Positions 56,001 to 59,454 of a stretch of 64,000 bases of DNA are shown one piece after another. The position numbers and the translations under genes were made by a program. This DNA comes from Branchipolynoe longqiensis (lineage: Eukaryota; Annelida; Polychaeta; Phyllodocida; Polynoidae). The DNA is taken from assembly GCA_030323885.1 (NCBI GenBank), contig CM059203.1:1612001-1676000 (forward strand), in the 5' to 3' direction. How positions within the stretch are numbered: position 1 is the first letter of the stretch; the number at the start of each line of letters is the position of its first letter. A model generated the notes under the pieces. It was not told the origin of the DNA. It did no database searches and saw only the letters and a list, made by a program, of their open reading frames with translations.

Positions 56001-56506
56001 CACTCCTCCATCTATGAATCCTAATCACATGTTGGGGAGACTGGCCTTCTCTATATCTTCCATACCATTTGTGAGAGGGCAATCATTGCCCCGCCAGCCT
56101 CTGCACCATTTGGAGGCTGATCTTCTTTCATTGTCTTCTGGTCACATTGTTGTAATTAACTTCATGCTTTATATTTGTAGGGTGACTCGGGTGGTCCTCT
56201 TGTCTGCTTAAACGATGACCAGTTCTCACTCCACGGCATCAGTTCAAAGGGTACCATTGAATGTGAAATGCCCAAGAGGCCTTCTACCTTCACTCGAGTG
56301 AGCCAATATATAGTCTGGGTTGACCAAAAAACAAATGGTATGTGATTACTTTTCATTGCATTACATTTCCTTATTGGCCTGATTGATAAGTATGTGTCAG
56401 CATTCATTTTTATTTGACTAGAATTAGGATATTCACAAACATGCATCATTTATTTGCAGATGGAATTATTGGGAACAAAATGCTGTTTGTGGTTATTTAT
56501 AGATAA
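15729..56506 (+). CDS. Secreted CUB-domain serine protease (3' ten exons)
   Basis: Ten exons with consensus splice sites and compatible phases give 594 codons including stop; the 5' end (signal peptide, first part of CUB1) lies upstream. Order: CUB1 C-terminal half (residues 1-78), CUB2 (79-203), CUB3 (204-332), short linker with EPLCGIPED, activation site Lys347|IVGG, and an S1 (chymotrypsin-fold) protease. The triad is His388 (TAAHC), Asp436 (NDIALL) and Ser529 (GDSGGPL). The linker Cys probably pairs with the KPIC Cys, tethering the two chains after activation. N-glycosylation sequons: NYTS and NASE. Architecture resembles MASP/C1r-type and other CUB proteases, but no Sushi or EGF domain is seen here. 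Asn523 replaces the Asp that sets trypsin specificity. Confidence 0.9.
16796..17042 (+). CDS. CUB protease exon: rest of CUB2
   Basis: Acceptor TTGCCTTCAG, donor GTGAGG; phase 0 in, phase 1 out. It reads [13 protein letters not shown], then [14 protein letters not shown] and LTVKFTSD...KPGFNATY, the standard second half of a CUB domain with its third and fourth Cys. Confidence 0.9.
17141..17315. mobile_element. Pogo/Tigger-like MITE (175 bp, TA target)
   Basis: The termini CAGTAAAACCTCTCTAA and TTAGAGAGGTTTTACTG are perfect inverted repeats flanked by TA on both sides. The CAGTA start and TA target fit the Tc1/mariner-pogo group. No coding capacity. Confidence 0.85.
17413..17515. mobile_element. 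Partial copy of the CCCCGTTAAACC MITE
   Basis: AGTATAACCCCGTTAAACCA and the following GATTAACCAATGATTGGTTT match one half of the complete element at 17593-17927. The other terminus is missing. Confidence 0.6.
17593..17927. mobile_element. Pogo/Tigger-like MITE (335 bp, TA target)
   Basis: The ends CAGTATATCCCCGTTAAACC and GGTTTAATGGGGTTATACTG are inverted repeats with two mismatches, flanked by TA. Internally it repeats GGTTTAACCAA/TTGGTTAATCC motifs. Non-autonomous; intronic in the CUB protease. Confidence 0.85.
18257..18556 (-). mobile_element. tRNA-derived SINE (family 3, TTTATTTAAC end)
   Basis: The minus strand begins with a tRNA-like head (GTAGCTCAGGTGGTAGCG...) and ends in the complement of GTTTTATTTAACAACGCC. 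The body includes TCGGCTATTGGACGTCAAAC and CACTGGTTGGAAAGGAAAAT. From memory this layout is common in mollusc genomes. A second, older copy is at 55812-56013. Confidence 0.75.
19662..19804 (+). CDS. CUB protease exon: start of CUB3
   Basis: Acceptor TTTCTCTTAG, donor GTATGG; phase 1 in, 0 out. It reads [20 protein letters not shown], then [17 protein letters not shown], the N-terminal beta-strands and first Cys pair of a CUB domain. Confidence 0.88.
19810..20150 (-). mobile_element. tRNA-derived SINE (family 1), intronic
   Basis: Plus-strand sequence starts with (GTTT)n, continues with the inverted body (CACTCAGTCACATTATCCTG...) and ends with the inverted head GACTCGGCCGGGATTCATAC. It is inserted almost immediately behind the donor of the 19662-19804 exon. 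Confidence 0.8.
20360..20524 (+). CDS. CUB protease exon: middle of CUB3
   Basis: Acceptor ATATTTACAG, donor GTAAGC; 55 codons, phase 0 to 0. It reads [14 protein letters not shown], then [11 protein letters not shown] and [10 protein letters not shown], with the third and fourth Cys and the acidic YDxxxIxDG calcium-site motif of CUB domains. Confidence 0.9.
20539..20878. mobile_element. Harbinger-like MITE carrying a SINE-type tRNA head
   Basis: The ends GGCCAAAT...GTGGTGATCGTCC and GGATGATCACCAAC...ATTTGGCC are inverted; TTA flanks both sides. GGCC termini with a TTA target fit PIF/Harbinger. The interior (about 20640-20765) holds, in inverse orientation, a tRNA-like segment matching the head of SINE family 1 (GGTTCAAACCCAGGAGTTTG and a TTGGTTTGATTTAGCC flank). 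A second copy with the same cargo is at about 27670-27958. Confidence 0.75.
20955..21275 (-). mobile_element. tRNA-derived SINE (family 1), intronic
   Basis: Inverted body (GACAGTGTGCACTCATGGTG... ATTATCCTGACACTTAGC) followed by inverted head (TTGACTCAACCGGGATCTGA). Diverged from the 4937 copy. Confidence 0.75.
21276..22393. other. Intron sequence; nothing recognised
   Basis: AT-rich, within the 20525-26754 intron of the CUB protease. No coding frame or structured repeat supported. Confidence 0.5.
22394..24360 (-). mobile_element. LINE family A, internally deleted copy
   Basis: The 3' end (22394, (ATTG)n tail and UTR to about 22575) is joined directly to RT sequence, so the RNase H region is deleted. 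The RT covers 23510-22575 ([26 protein letters not shown]). The motif-A Asp is replaced ([12 protein letters not shown]). Endonuclease C-terminus lies at 24020-23655 ([11 protein letters not shown]...[10 protein letters not shown]). Several frameshifts. Defective. Confidence 0.85.
24611..24792 (+). mobile_element. tRNA-derived SINE (family 2), older copy
   Basis: Contains TGACCTCTCAGGCAAGTAAC and TGGTGTAATGGTTAGCACAC with a decayed B-box (GGGGTCAGGTCC). Same layout as 6648-6830 in opposite orientation. Confidence 0.8.
24793..26754. other. Intron sequence; weak LTR/SINE-like stretches
   Basis: No exon recognised. The interval 25160-25690 is GC-richer with TCCCCCAGCCAGCCAATCAG-type sequence and a minus-strand AATAAA near 25180, possibly part of an old LTR. 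A (TA)n run lies at about 25698-25712. Confidence 0.4.
26755..26833 (+). CDS. CUB protease exon: end of CUB3
   Basis: Acceptor TTTATTGTAG, donor GTAAGA; phase 0 in, 1 out. It reads [20 protein letters not shown], the last two strands of CUB3 (hydrophobic-x-F-x-SD...GF). Confidence 0.88.
27016..27187 (+). CDS. CUB protease exon: activation site and catalytic His
   Basis: Acceptor CTCTTGCAG, donor GTATGT; phase 1 in, 2 out. It encodes linker Cys ([11 protein letters not shown]), cleavage site [15 protein letters not shown] and the WIITAAHC motif with the catalytic His388. Lys at P1 implies activation by a trypsin-like enzyme. Confidence 0.92.
27360..27440. repeat. Poly-G / GGGA-rich low-complexity tract
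   Basis: A run of about 14 G followed by GGAGG-rich purine sequence on the plus strand, just inside the large intron. Confidence 0.7.
27670..27958. mobile_element. Harbinger-like MITE with SINE head, second copy
   Basis: The right end GGGACGATCACCAATTCTTT...ATTGGCC is followed by TTA, as in the 20539 element. The interior contains TTCAAACTCCTGGGTTCGAA and CTGAGTCAAACCATTGACTT, the same tRNA-like cargo in matching relative position. The left end is decayed (about 27670). Confidence 0.6.
28180..28260. repeat. Palindromic cluster (TTTAACTAAACCGG)
   Basis: GCTGTGTTCACATGTACA and GCTGTGTTCACACATACA flank a mirror-like AGTTAAACTGGTTTAACT AAACC stretch; probable small MITE remnant. Confidence 0.35.
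28679..29700 (-). CDS. Unrecognised ORFs split by a LINE insertion
   Basis: Two minus-strand frames, 29695-29318 (125 codons, starting [18 protein letters not shown]) and about 29000-28677 (ending in [16 protein letters not shown]), look like pieces of one gene or element ORF. The interval between them contains a 192-bp LINE 3' fragment with an 11-bp duplication. No domain recognised; the first has a helical, charged N-terminus, the second a Leu/Lys-rich helix. It could be a transposon accessory ORF or host exons antisense to the protease intron. Confidence 0.3.
28932..29123 (-). mobile_element. LINE family A, 3' UTR-only insertion with TSD
   Basis: Only the terminal 192 bp of the family (from about GTTTCCCTTGACC to the (AATC)n tail, read on minus) is present, bounded by GAAGCTGGTTC at 28921-28931 and 29124-29134. 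A dead-on-arrival insertion. Confidence 0.9.
29701..30185. other. Intron sequence; nothing recognised
   Basis: AT-rich with no supported gene or repeat boundary. Confidence 0.45.
30535..30740 (-). pseudogene. DIRS A: recombinase N-terminal domain remnant
   Basis: [19 protein letters not shown] followed by [16 protein letters not shown] is the first helical segment of a DIRS tyrosine recombinase core-binding domain (compare the TWRNKTRQVVRYLQH segment near 60350). The catalytic part is missing. Confidence 0.6.
30710..32000 (-). pseudogene. DIRS A: reverse transcriptase / RNase H
   Basis: The RT fingers [15 protein letters not shown]...[11 protein letters not shown], then [20 protein letters not shown] are in one frame (to 31666) and motif [19 protein letters not shown] and motif C VYVDDFVG in another (31628-31017), so at least one frameshift separates them. 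RNase H ([35 protein letters not shown]) lies in a third segment. YVDDFVG and the short connection are typical of DIRS-order RTs. Confidence 0.7.
32260..32710. repeat. Extreme poly-G runs inside DIRS A
   Basis: G runs at 32393-32435 (43 G) and about 32679-32704 (26 G), plus several of 9-13 G. On the coding strand they read as polyproline. The long Pro-rich and Gly-rich frames across them (up to 434 codons) are low-complexity products, not evidence of protein. Confidence 0.85.
33044..34424. other. Intron sequence; nothing recognised
   Basis: No confident gene or repeat. The 130-codon plus frame at 33105-33497 is hydrophobic but AT-biased and resembles nothing known to me. Confidence 0.4.
34425..34700. 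repeat. Imperfect tandem repeat, about 2 x 146 bp
   Basis: CTACCTAGTCCTGCATTGG... and CTTACCTAGTCCTCCCTTAG... recur 146 bp apart, each followed by CACTGCATAYACTRTCCTGA and TTCCTTATCAACTGT. Confidence 0.7.
34735..37490 (+). mobile_element. RT-only LINE (clade not assigned), decayed
   Basis: Domain order on plus: pre-RT segment with [15 protein letters not shown], a linker ([20 protein letters not shown]), RT fingers ([33 protein letters not shown]), then [15 protein letters not shown] and FVYADHLAV (catalytic YADD changed to YADH), and a C-terminal segment to 37483 ending in a Cys/His cluster. No RNase H follows, unlike LINE families A and B. The copy has multiple frameshifts and an internal triplication. 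Confidence 0.75.
34890..35560 (+). repeat. 238-bp tandem triplication inside the LINE
   Basis: GATCGCTT..GAAGGGKGATCATATGAC begins at 34913, 35151 and 35389: exactly 238 bp apart twice. Each unit encodes the [18 protein letters not shown] segment. 238 is not a multiple of three, so every copy shifts frame. Units are nearly identical, so the duplication is younger than the element's other decay. Confidence 0.9.
37491..38009. other. Intron sequence; nothing recognised
   Basis: AT-rich, with a short (TA)n tract at about 37939-37951. Confidence 0.45.
38010..38039. repeat. Poly-G tract (30 G)
   Basis: Thirty consecutive G at the 5' side of the CR1/L2-like LINE; the polyproline frames antisense to it are artefacts. 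Confidence 0.85.
38100..40690 (+). mobile_element. CR1/L2-type LINE, split by a solo LTR
   Basis: Endonuclease start ([18 protein letters not shown]... LDIFTVSET) near 38125-38210, endonuclease block [10 protein letters not shown] at 38600, spacer helices to 39305, then [11 protein letters not shown] (39470), interrupted by the LTR 39507-39856, then EQQHGFRKD (39980), [13 protein letters not shown] (motif A), [14 protein letters not shown] (motif B) and LFADDAAL (motif C). RT catalytic Asp residues are intact, but frameshifts, a stop before 39310 and the insertion make it inactive. CR1/L2 assignment is inferred from motif style. Confidence 0.8.
39507..39856. mobile_element. Solo LTR nested in the CR1-like LINE
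   Basis: 350 bp starting TGTAATGGCCC and ending CTACTACA (TG...CA), flanked by TAAG (39503-39506 and 39857-39860; ATAAG if one base is shared). The LINE reading resumes on both sides (…PIPKI before, [12 protein letters not shown] after). The internal GGTTTATTG is an AATAAACC on minus, suggesting minus orientation. It contains a poly-G stretch at about 39687-39700. A different family from 1895-2085. Confidence 0.8.
40691..41460. other. GC-richer segment with antisense open frames, unidentified
   Basis: Overlapping frames on both strands (plus 40699-41247, minus 41336-41076 and 41063-40719). The minus frames have a VPETTIQG...VTGALPV stretch that vaguely recalls retroelement gag-pol spacers, but I cannot assign a domain. 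Confidence 0.3.
41702..44123 (-). pseudogene. LINE family A ORF2: RT and RNase H (degenerate)
   Basis: Frame 44123-42978 (381 codons) holds RT from the [15 protein letters not shown] segment through [11 protein letters not shown] (motif A intact), [10 protein letters not shown] (motif B) and FMEDFVLYY (motif C lost). Frame 42977-42345 continues with the thumb and RNase H start ([18 protein letters not shown]). 42224-41702 supplies [10 protein letters not shown] and the [17 protein letters not shown] zinc cluster. Confidence 0.85.
44516..44953 (-). pseudogene. LINE family A ORF2: AP-endonuclease N-terminus
   Basis: [18 protein letters not shown] and [13 protein letters not shown] are the first two blocks of the APE-type endonuclease of LINEs. 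The reading passes directly to [14 protein letters not shown], which follows the SDHFSIIL block in the 23.7 kb copy, so the endonuclease C-terminal half is deleted here. Confidence 0.8.
44920..46016 (-). pseudogene. LINE family A ORF1: three CCHC zinc knuckles
   Basis: Frame 46016-45813 gives the N-terminus ([19 protein letters not shown]...). Frame 45747-44920 (275 codons) gives the rest, with [28 protein letters not shown] and [15 protein letters not shown], i.e. three knuckles of the gag-like ORF1 found in I-superfamily LINEs, followed by a basic, low-complexity tail with a KKKKNN patch. A frameshift lies between the two frames. Confidence 0.8.
46031..46860. other. Intron sequence with one foldback
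   Basis: No gene. It contains the foldback at 46216-46364; the remainder is AT-rich. Confidence 0.45.
46216..46364. repeat. Short foldback (TGCATGACGCGGTGTTAGC arms)
   Basis: TATGCATGACGCGGTGTTAG at about 46221 is inverted as CTAACACCGCGTCATGCATA at about 46334-46353, with further imperfect pairing outside (CTGGGC / GCCCAG). About 149 bp in all, with an inner GTGTTAGC/GCTAACAC. Probable MITE; TSD not resolved. Confidence 0.65.
46866..47795 (-). pseudogene. Gypsy element G1: RNase H and integrase fragment
   Basis: 47795-47361 encodes an RNase H end ([34 protein letters not shown]), and 47126-46866 an integrase core ([25 protein letters not shown] with the second catalytic position Asn instead of Asp). 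Broken by frameshifts. Probably the distal part of the G1 element whose gag-RT lies at 49931-51542, interrupted by the opposite-strand G2 fragment. Confidence 0.7.
47780..49257 (+). mobile_element. Gypsy element G2: integrase plus 3' LTR fragment
   Basis: Plus-strand integrase: VGADLFELN...[19 protein letters not shown] (48120), [13 protein letters not shown], then a C-terminal GPY/F-like module ([11 protein letters not shown]...WRNRVQII, 48506-48660). A stop at about 48791 is followed by a spacer, a purine tract GAGGGTGGGA (49071-49080) and the LTR 49081-49257. A frameshift lies near 48100. No gag, protease or RT on this strand, so 5'-truncated or recombined. Confidence 0.8.
49081..49257 (+). 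mobile_element. 3' LTR of Gypsy G2
   Basis: 177 bp, TGTGATATATGCG...TTTCACA, clearly homologous to the solo LTR at 1895-2085; it contains CGTGAATAAACC (AATAAA). Directly preceded by the polypurine tract. Confidence 0.88.
49931..51542 (-). pseudogene. Gypsy element G1: gag zinc finger, protease, RT
   Basis: On minus: gag end with [13 protein letters not shown] and CITCQKMGH (51317-51045), protease-like segment with FILDQG where retropepsins have D-T/S-G (51042-50848), a linker, then RT in two frames: [20 protein letters not shown] (50533-50312) and [19 protein letters not shown]...[10 protein letters not shown] (50275-49931). Frameshifted throughout. RT motif C appears as TDDI. Decayed. Confidence 0.75.
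51740..54055 (-). mobile_element. LINE family B (RNase H-bearing), 5'-truncated
   Basis: On minus: RT from about 54050 (motif [15 protein letters not shown] at 53760), motif-C region about 53640 (LCYADDIAV in another frame), thumb ([31 protein letters not shown]) at 53503-53126, and a 337-codon frame 52886-51873 with RNase H ([44 protein letters not shown]: all five positions present) and a terminal zinc cluster CPCGD...HILVSC. Different family from A by sequence, same general I/R1-like layout. Frameshifts near 52.9 and 53.6 kb. Confidence 0.82.
51751..51868. repeat. Minisatellite, 5 x about 24 bp
   Basis: ACCTCACGGGGCTCCCTGA-type units recur five times with small variations, immediately downstream (on minus) of the LINE family B stop codon, i.e. 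in its 3' UTR. Confidence 0.85.
54056..54789. other. Intron sequence; nothing recognised
   Basis: AT-rich end of the large intron up to the acceptor at 54789. Confidence 0.5.
54790..55052 (+). CDS. CUB protease exon: catalytic Asp
   Basis: Acceptor TTTATTCAG, donor GTAGGA; phase 2 in, 1 out. It reads [26 protein letters not shown] (catalytic Asp436), KPICLQ (interchain Cys) and [11 protein letters not shown]. Its phase matches the exon 27.6 kb upstream exactly, supporting one gene across the retroelement-filled intron. Confidence 0.92.
55451..55596 (+). CDS. CUB protease exon: S1-pocket segment
   Basis: Acceptor GCATATAG, donor GTTAGT; phase 1 in, 0 out. It reads [31 protein letters not shown], then ICT. 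Asn523, six residues before the catalytic Ser, occupies chymotrypsin position 189 (Asp in trypsin-like enzymes). Confidence 0.9.
55812..56013 (-). mobile_element. tRNA-derived SINE (family 3), partial copy
   Basis: Contains TTAGCTATTGGAAGTCAAAT and CCACTGGTTGGAACGGAAAA and ends with the tRNA-like head (inverted GCCTGAGCTACGTCCC). Older than or diverged from 18257-18556; intronic. Confidence 0.7.
56181..56337 (+). CDS. CUB protease exon: catalytic Ser
   Basis: Acceptor ATATTTGTAG, donor GTATGT; phase 0 in, 1 out. It starts GDSGGPLVC with the nucleophile Ser529, then [20 protein letters not shown] and the C-terminal helix [12 protein letters not shown]. The position-215 Trp of trypsin is Lys and position 226 Gly is Ser. 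Confidence 0.92.
56460..56506 (+). CDS. CUB protease terminal exon
   Basis: Acceptor TTATTTGCAG; phase 1 in. Encodes 15 residues ([15 protein letters not shown]) after the protease helix and TAA at 56504-56506. No membrane anchor or extra domain. A candidate polyadenylation signal is at 57589, rather distant. Confidence 0.75.
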
Positions 56507-57704
56507 TATCGGGAGACTTGACACATATGCGTTGATCTGCCTGAGATGAGCAGTCTCATGTCTGCATCACTGTAGCAGCTGAGGAGAGTCATGAGGACTT
56601 ATTGACCCTATATATTACAGTTTGACCCTCAGTTTTAATTAGACCCTAAATACCTCCTAGAGAATAGGTAGTTCAAGTAAAACAATTGTGTTATGTAGAG
56701 TTGTCTTGGTTATATTAGTGTTCATATAATGATATATAGGGCCTACATTGAATCGGATATATTCTTCTTTTGCTTATTTATTACAGGTTCGTTCCAGTCA
56801 GCCCCATAACAAAACCTCGACCAGACTGTCAATGTGACCTGCCTCACCACAATATTGGTTATGGGATTGATGCGGAGCCTAGCTTTAACCCATGCTCTGC
56901 ATAGTATATATGTAATCCTAGAAATGGAAATGCACACCACAAGAGGGGCATGAATGTAAAGTGTATAACAGGGTATAATATCCATAGCATGACTTGTGAT
57001 AGCTTCAAATGAAGTTCAAATTTAAGCCCATACTAATGGAATTAACCGGGAATTAAATATGAGGCTAAGCCAGCAATTTGTTTCGCTAACAAGATGAATA
57101 ATGTATCCCATTCATGAAAGCCTTCCTTTGTTAGGCTTCTGTATTGCATTAGTTTTATCACAAACATAATATCCTCTTTGAGAAGGAACTTCACTCTCCA
57201 GTGTGGAAGGAAATCTATCACATGATGCAGCATGTACTAGGCATCCTGAATTATTGTTCCATAGTTTTGAGTCTCTGTCATATTCTTTGATTGATTGCTA
57301 TAATCTACTTTACTTAGTTTGAAGTAACATTTATTCTAAATGGCTACCTTTGGACAGATCTGAAGTGGAAACATGACAAATTAATTGTTGACAGTCACAT
57401 CAAAAGTGTATAGGTTCTATTACATTGACTTAGTATCCCTTTTTATGAAGTAAGAAATGGTTAATAAGTGCACCAGTATCTAAGTTTGATACATAGGCTC
57501 AAATCTATGGGAAACTTTTACTTTTTAATGTGATGCTTTTATTGGACTATGCAGCTTTAACTTTAGATGAGTTTCAGGATGAGGCCATAATAAAGAAATC
57601 AATGGGAAAACAACATGTATGGCTAAGCCATGGGTTATGACTAATAACAAGAAATATATAATTATCTAACTAAGAGAAGATTACTCTGGTGTATCAATAT
57701 GAGA
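56507..57704. other. 3' flank of protease gene; nothing else recognised
   Basis: Presumably 3' UTR and intergenic; AATAAA at 57589-57594. No coding region or repeat boundary recognised. Confidence 0.5.
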
Positions 57705-57762
57705 TTGTTCATGATGGTCTACCAACATGGATAATTTACACGCGTACGAGGAGCCCTACCCT
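57705..57762 (+). repeat. Left inverted terminal repeat of element D
   Basis: TTGTTCATGATGG..., CCAACATGGATAATTT and GAGGAGCCCTACCC in order; the reverse complement lies at 59288-59345 with a handful of differences. Confidence 0.8.
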
Positions 57763-58011
57763 TCCTCCCCTACGACCCCCTCTCCCCCTGCACGACTACC
57801 CACGCCTCCTCACCCCTACCCTACCCGACAGCCACCCCCACTCCCTCTACCCCTACCCCTCTACCCCGACGGTGGCGCCATCTGAACTAGAATTCACGAA
57901 CTAAAAACCCTGCCGGAGACAGCCAGAACTACCACACGAGACTCTGACATCACGATCTCGCCTGGCGAGACCCACACCCTGCCTGGCCTATATAAACGAG
58001 CAGCCGCCATC

Positions 58012-58743
58012 ATGGTTCGCATGCACGCACCAGGAAAGGGTATCTCCCAGAGTGCCCTCCCGTACAGACGTAGTGTGCCGACTTGGCTCAAAGTGACCAG
58101 TGACGATGTCAAAGAGCAGATCTTCAAGCTGGCCAAGAAGGGTCTCACCCCATCACAGATCGGTGTGATTTTACGTGATTCGCATGGGGTGGCCCAGGTG
58201 CGTTTTGTGACAGGCAACAAGATTCTTCGCATTCTCAAGGCGAAGGGCCTGGCCACAGACATCCCAGAGGACCTCTACTACCTCATCAAGAAAGCGGTCG
58301 CCATCCGGAAGCATCTGGAAAGGAGCCGCAAGGACCGTGACTCCAAGTTCCGCCTGATTCTGGTGGAGAGCCGGATTCACCGCCTGGCGCGTTACTACAA
58401 GACACGCAAGGTGCTCGCCCCCAACTGGAAGTATGAGTCGTCCGTAATCAAGCGCGGGGTCGTTCGGTCATCCCTCCACCAACCAAGACAGGCCCCACCC
58501 ATAACACCAACAACCTTACTCCGCATCGTCAACCATTTCCGAGCCGTGGGCCCCCGAGCACGGGTGTTCACCGCAGCAATACTCATGGGGTACGTCACCC
58601 TACTGAGGCAAGGCAACCTGCTCGTCACTGGCCGGAAAAGACGACCCCGGCCACACCATACAAGATGCGGACGTCCACGATGCGGGTACCCACCTTGTCC
58701 TCCACGTCCGATCCACCAAAACCACCAGACTGGCTCGCGATGA
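58012..58743 (+). CDS. Ribosomal protein S13 (uS15) fused to tyrosine recombinase
   Basis: 243-codon frame. Residues 1-144 are 40S ribosomal protein S13 in full except its last about 7 residues: RMHAPGKG start, [38 protein letters not shown] and NWKYESS are family hallmarks. There are no introns, whereas animal RPS13 genes normally have several, so this is a retrocopy. Residue 2 is Val, not the usual Gly. At codon 145 (58444) the frame passes without a stop into [10 protein letters not shown]..., which matches the recombinase of the 59.4-60.4 kb element and includes its first catalytic Arg in TLLRQGNLL (about residue 199). One extra A near 58637 shifts the frame; the rest of the recombinase continues at 58640-59110. 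Not the functional ribosomal gene. Confidence 0.85.
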   Translation: MVRMHAPGKGISQSALPYRRSVPTWLKVTSDDVKEQIFKLAKKGLTPSQIGVILRDSHGVAQVRFVTGNKILRILKAKGLATDIPEDLYYLIKKAVAIRKHLERSRKDRDSKFRLILVESRIHRLARYYKTRKVLAPNWKYESSVIKRGVVRSSLHQPRQAPPITPTTLLRIVNHFRAVGPRARVFTAAILMGYVTLLRQGNLLVTGRKRRPRPHHTRCGRPRCGYPPCPPRPIHQNHQTGSR

Positions 58744-59110
58744 ATTCTCCATCGTGGTCCGAACGAACGAGCAACCCAACATCTGCCCCGTCCGAGCATG
58801 GCGGGCGTACAGGAGGTCCGCTCGGCCCGCCCCACAGGACCCGGCGTTCCGGCTCCCCAACGGGGCCCCGCTCACCGCGCCCACGCTCCTGGCCGCTCTC
58901 AGAGCTGCGCTCCGAGCCGCTCGCCACCCGTGCCCGGAAGACTACACCCTCCACAGCCTCCGAAGAGGAGGAGCACAGGCCTGTGCAAGGGCCGGCGCAT
59001 CCATCGACGAGGTCCGGCGGCTGGGGAACTGGCGGTCCTCGGCAGTTCACGCATACGTCCCCAAGGCGGCCTTCCCCGCAGCGACACAGGCCCTCCCCAC
59101 ATTTGGTTGA
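58640..59110 (+). pseudogene. Element D recombinase, C-terminal catalytic part
   Basis: After the +1 shift, the frame reads [26 protein letters not shown], a loop, YTLHSLRRGGAQ (HxxR motif) and LGNWRSSAVHAYVPKA (Trp and nucleophile Tyr), ending FG-stop at about 59110. All catalytic positions of a tyrosine recombinase are present; only the single-base shift separates them from the upstream Arg. Confidence 0.8.
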
Positions 59111-59193
59111 GGGCCTGAGTCGAACTTACCTTAAAAACCACATTGATCTGACATACTCATTGCCTTTTACATGACTTTGTGATTCAATAAAAT

Positions 59194-59378
59194 TCCATAA
59201 CATGGGCTCCTTGTTCGCGTGTTTAATTGTTCATGATGGGCAACCAACATGGATAATTTACGCGCGCACAAGGCAACAGGTGGCAGCAGGGTAGGGCTCC
59301 TCGTCCGCGGTCAAATTATCCATGTTGGCGTACCATCATGAACAATTAAACACGCGAACAAGGAGCCCATGTTATGGA
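59194..59378. repeat. Perfect 46-bp inverted repeat at the D/B junction
   Basis: 59194-59239 (TCCATAACATGGGCTCCTTG...) is the exact reverse complement of 59333-59378; further imperfect pairing (CCAACATGGATAATTT) continues inward. It combines the internal complementary region and right terminus of D with the 3' end of the opposite-strand element B. Confidence 0.9.
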
Positions 59379-59454
59379 TTTTTAATGACAACAAAGTTTA
59401 AGCAAGTACAGTAAGTAAGTTCGGTATGACAGTGTGAATGTTCGACTCAGGCCC

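Larger units (their letters stand above)
57705..59345 (+). mobile_element. DIRS-like element D carrying an RPS13 retrocopy
   Basis: Left terminal repeat 57705-57762 (TTGTTCATGATGG...CCAACATGGATAATTT...GAGGAGCCCTACCCT) is inverted at 59288-59345. Just inside the right end (59194-59273) lies an internal copy of the outer terminus in direct orientation, the layout of a DIRS internal complementary region. Between them: a C/T-rich leader, the RPS13-recombinase reading frame (58012-59110) and AATAAA at about 59186. RT and RNase H are absent, so mobility would need an autonomous relative such as the element at 59.4-61.5 kb. Confidence 0.75.

Noticed and set aside
57989..57996. TATA box of the RPS13 chimera
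   Set aside because: TATATAAA is only 16 bp before the ATG, too close to give a transcript including that start codon; possibly chance.
58012..58443. Functional RPS13 gene
   Set aside because: No introns, C-terminus replaced by recombinase sequence, conserved Gly2 changed to Val, and flanked by transposon termini.
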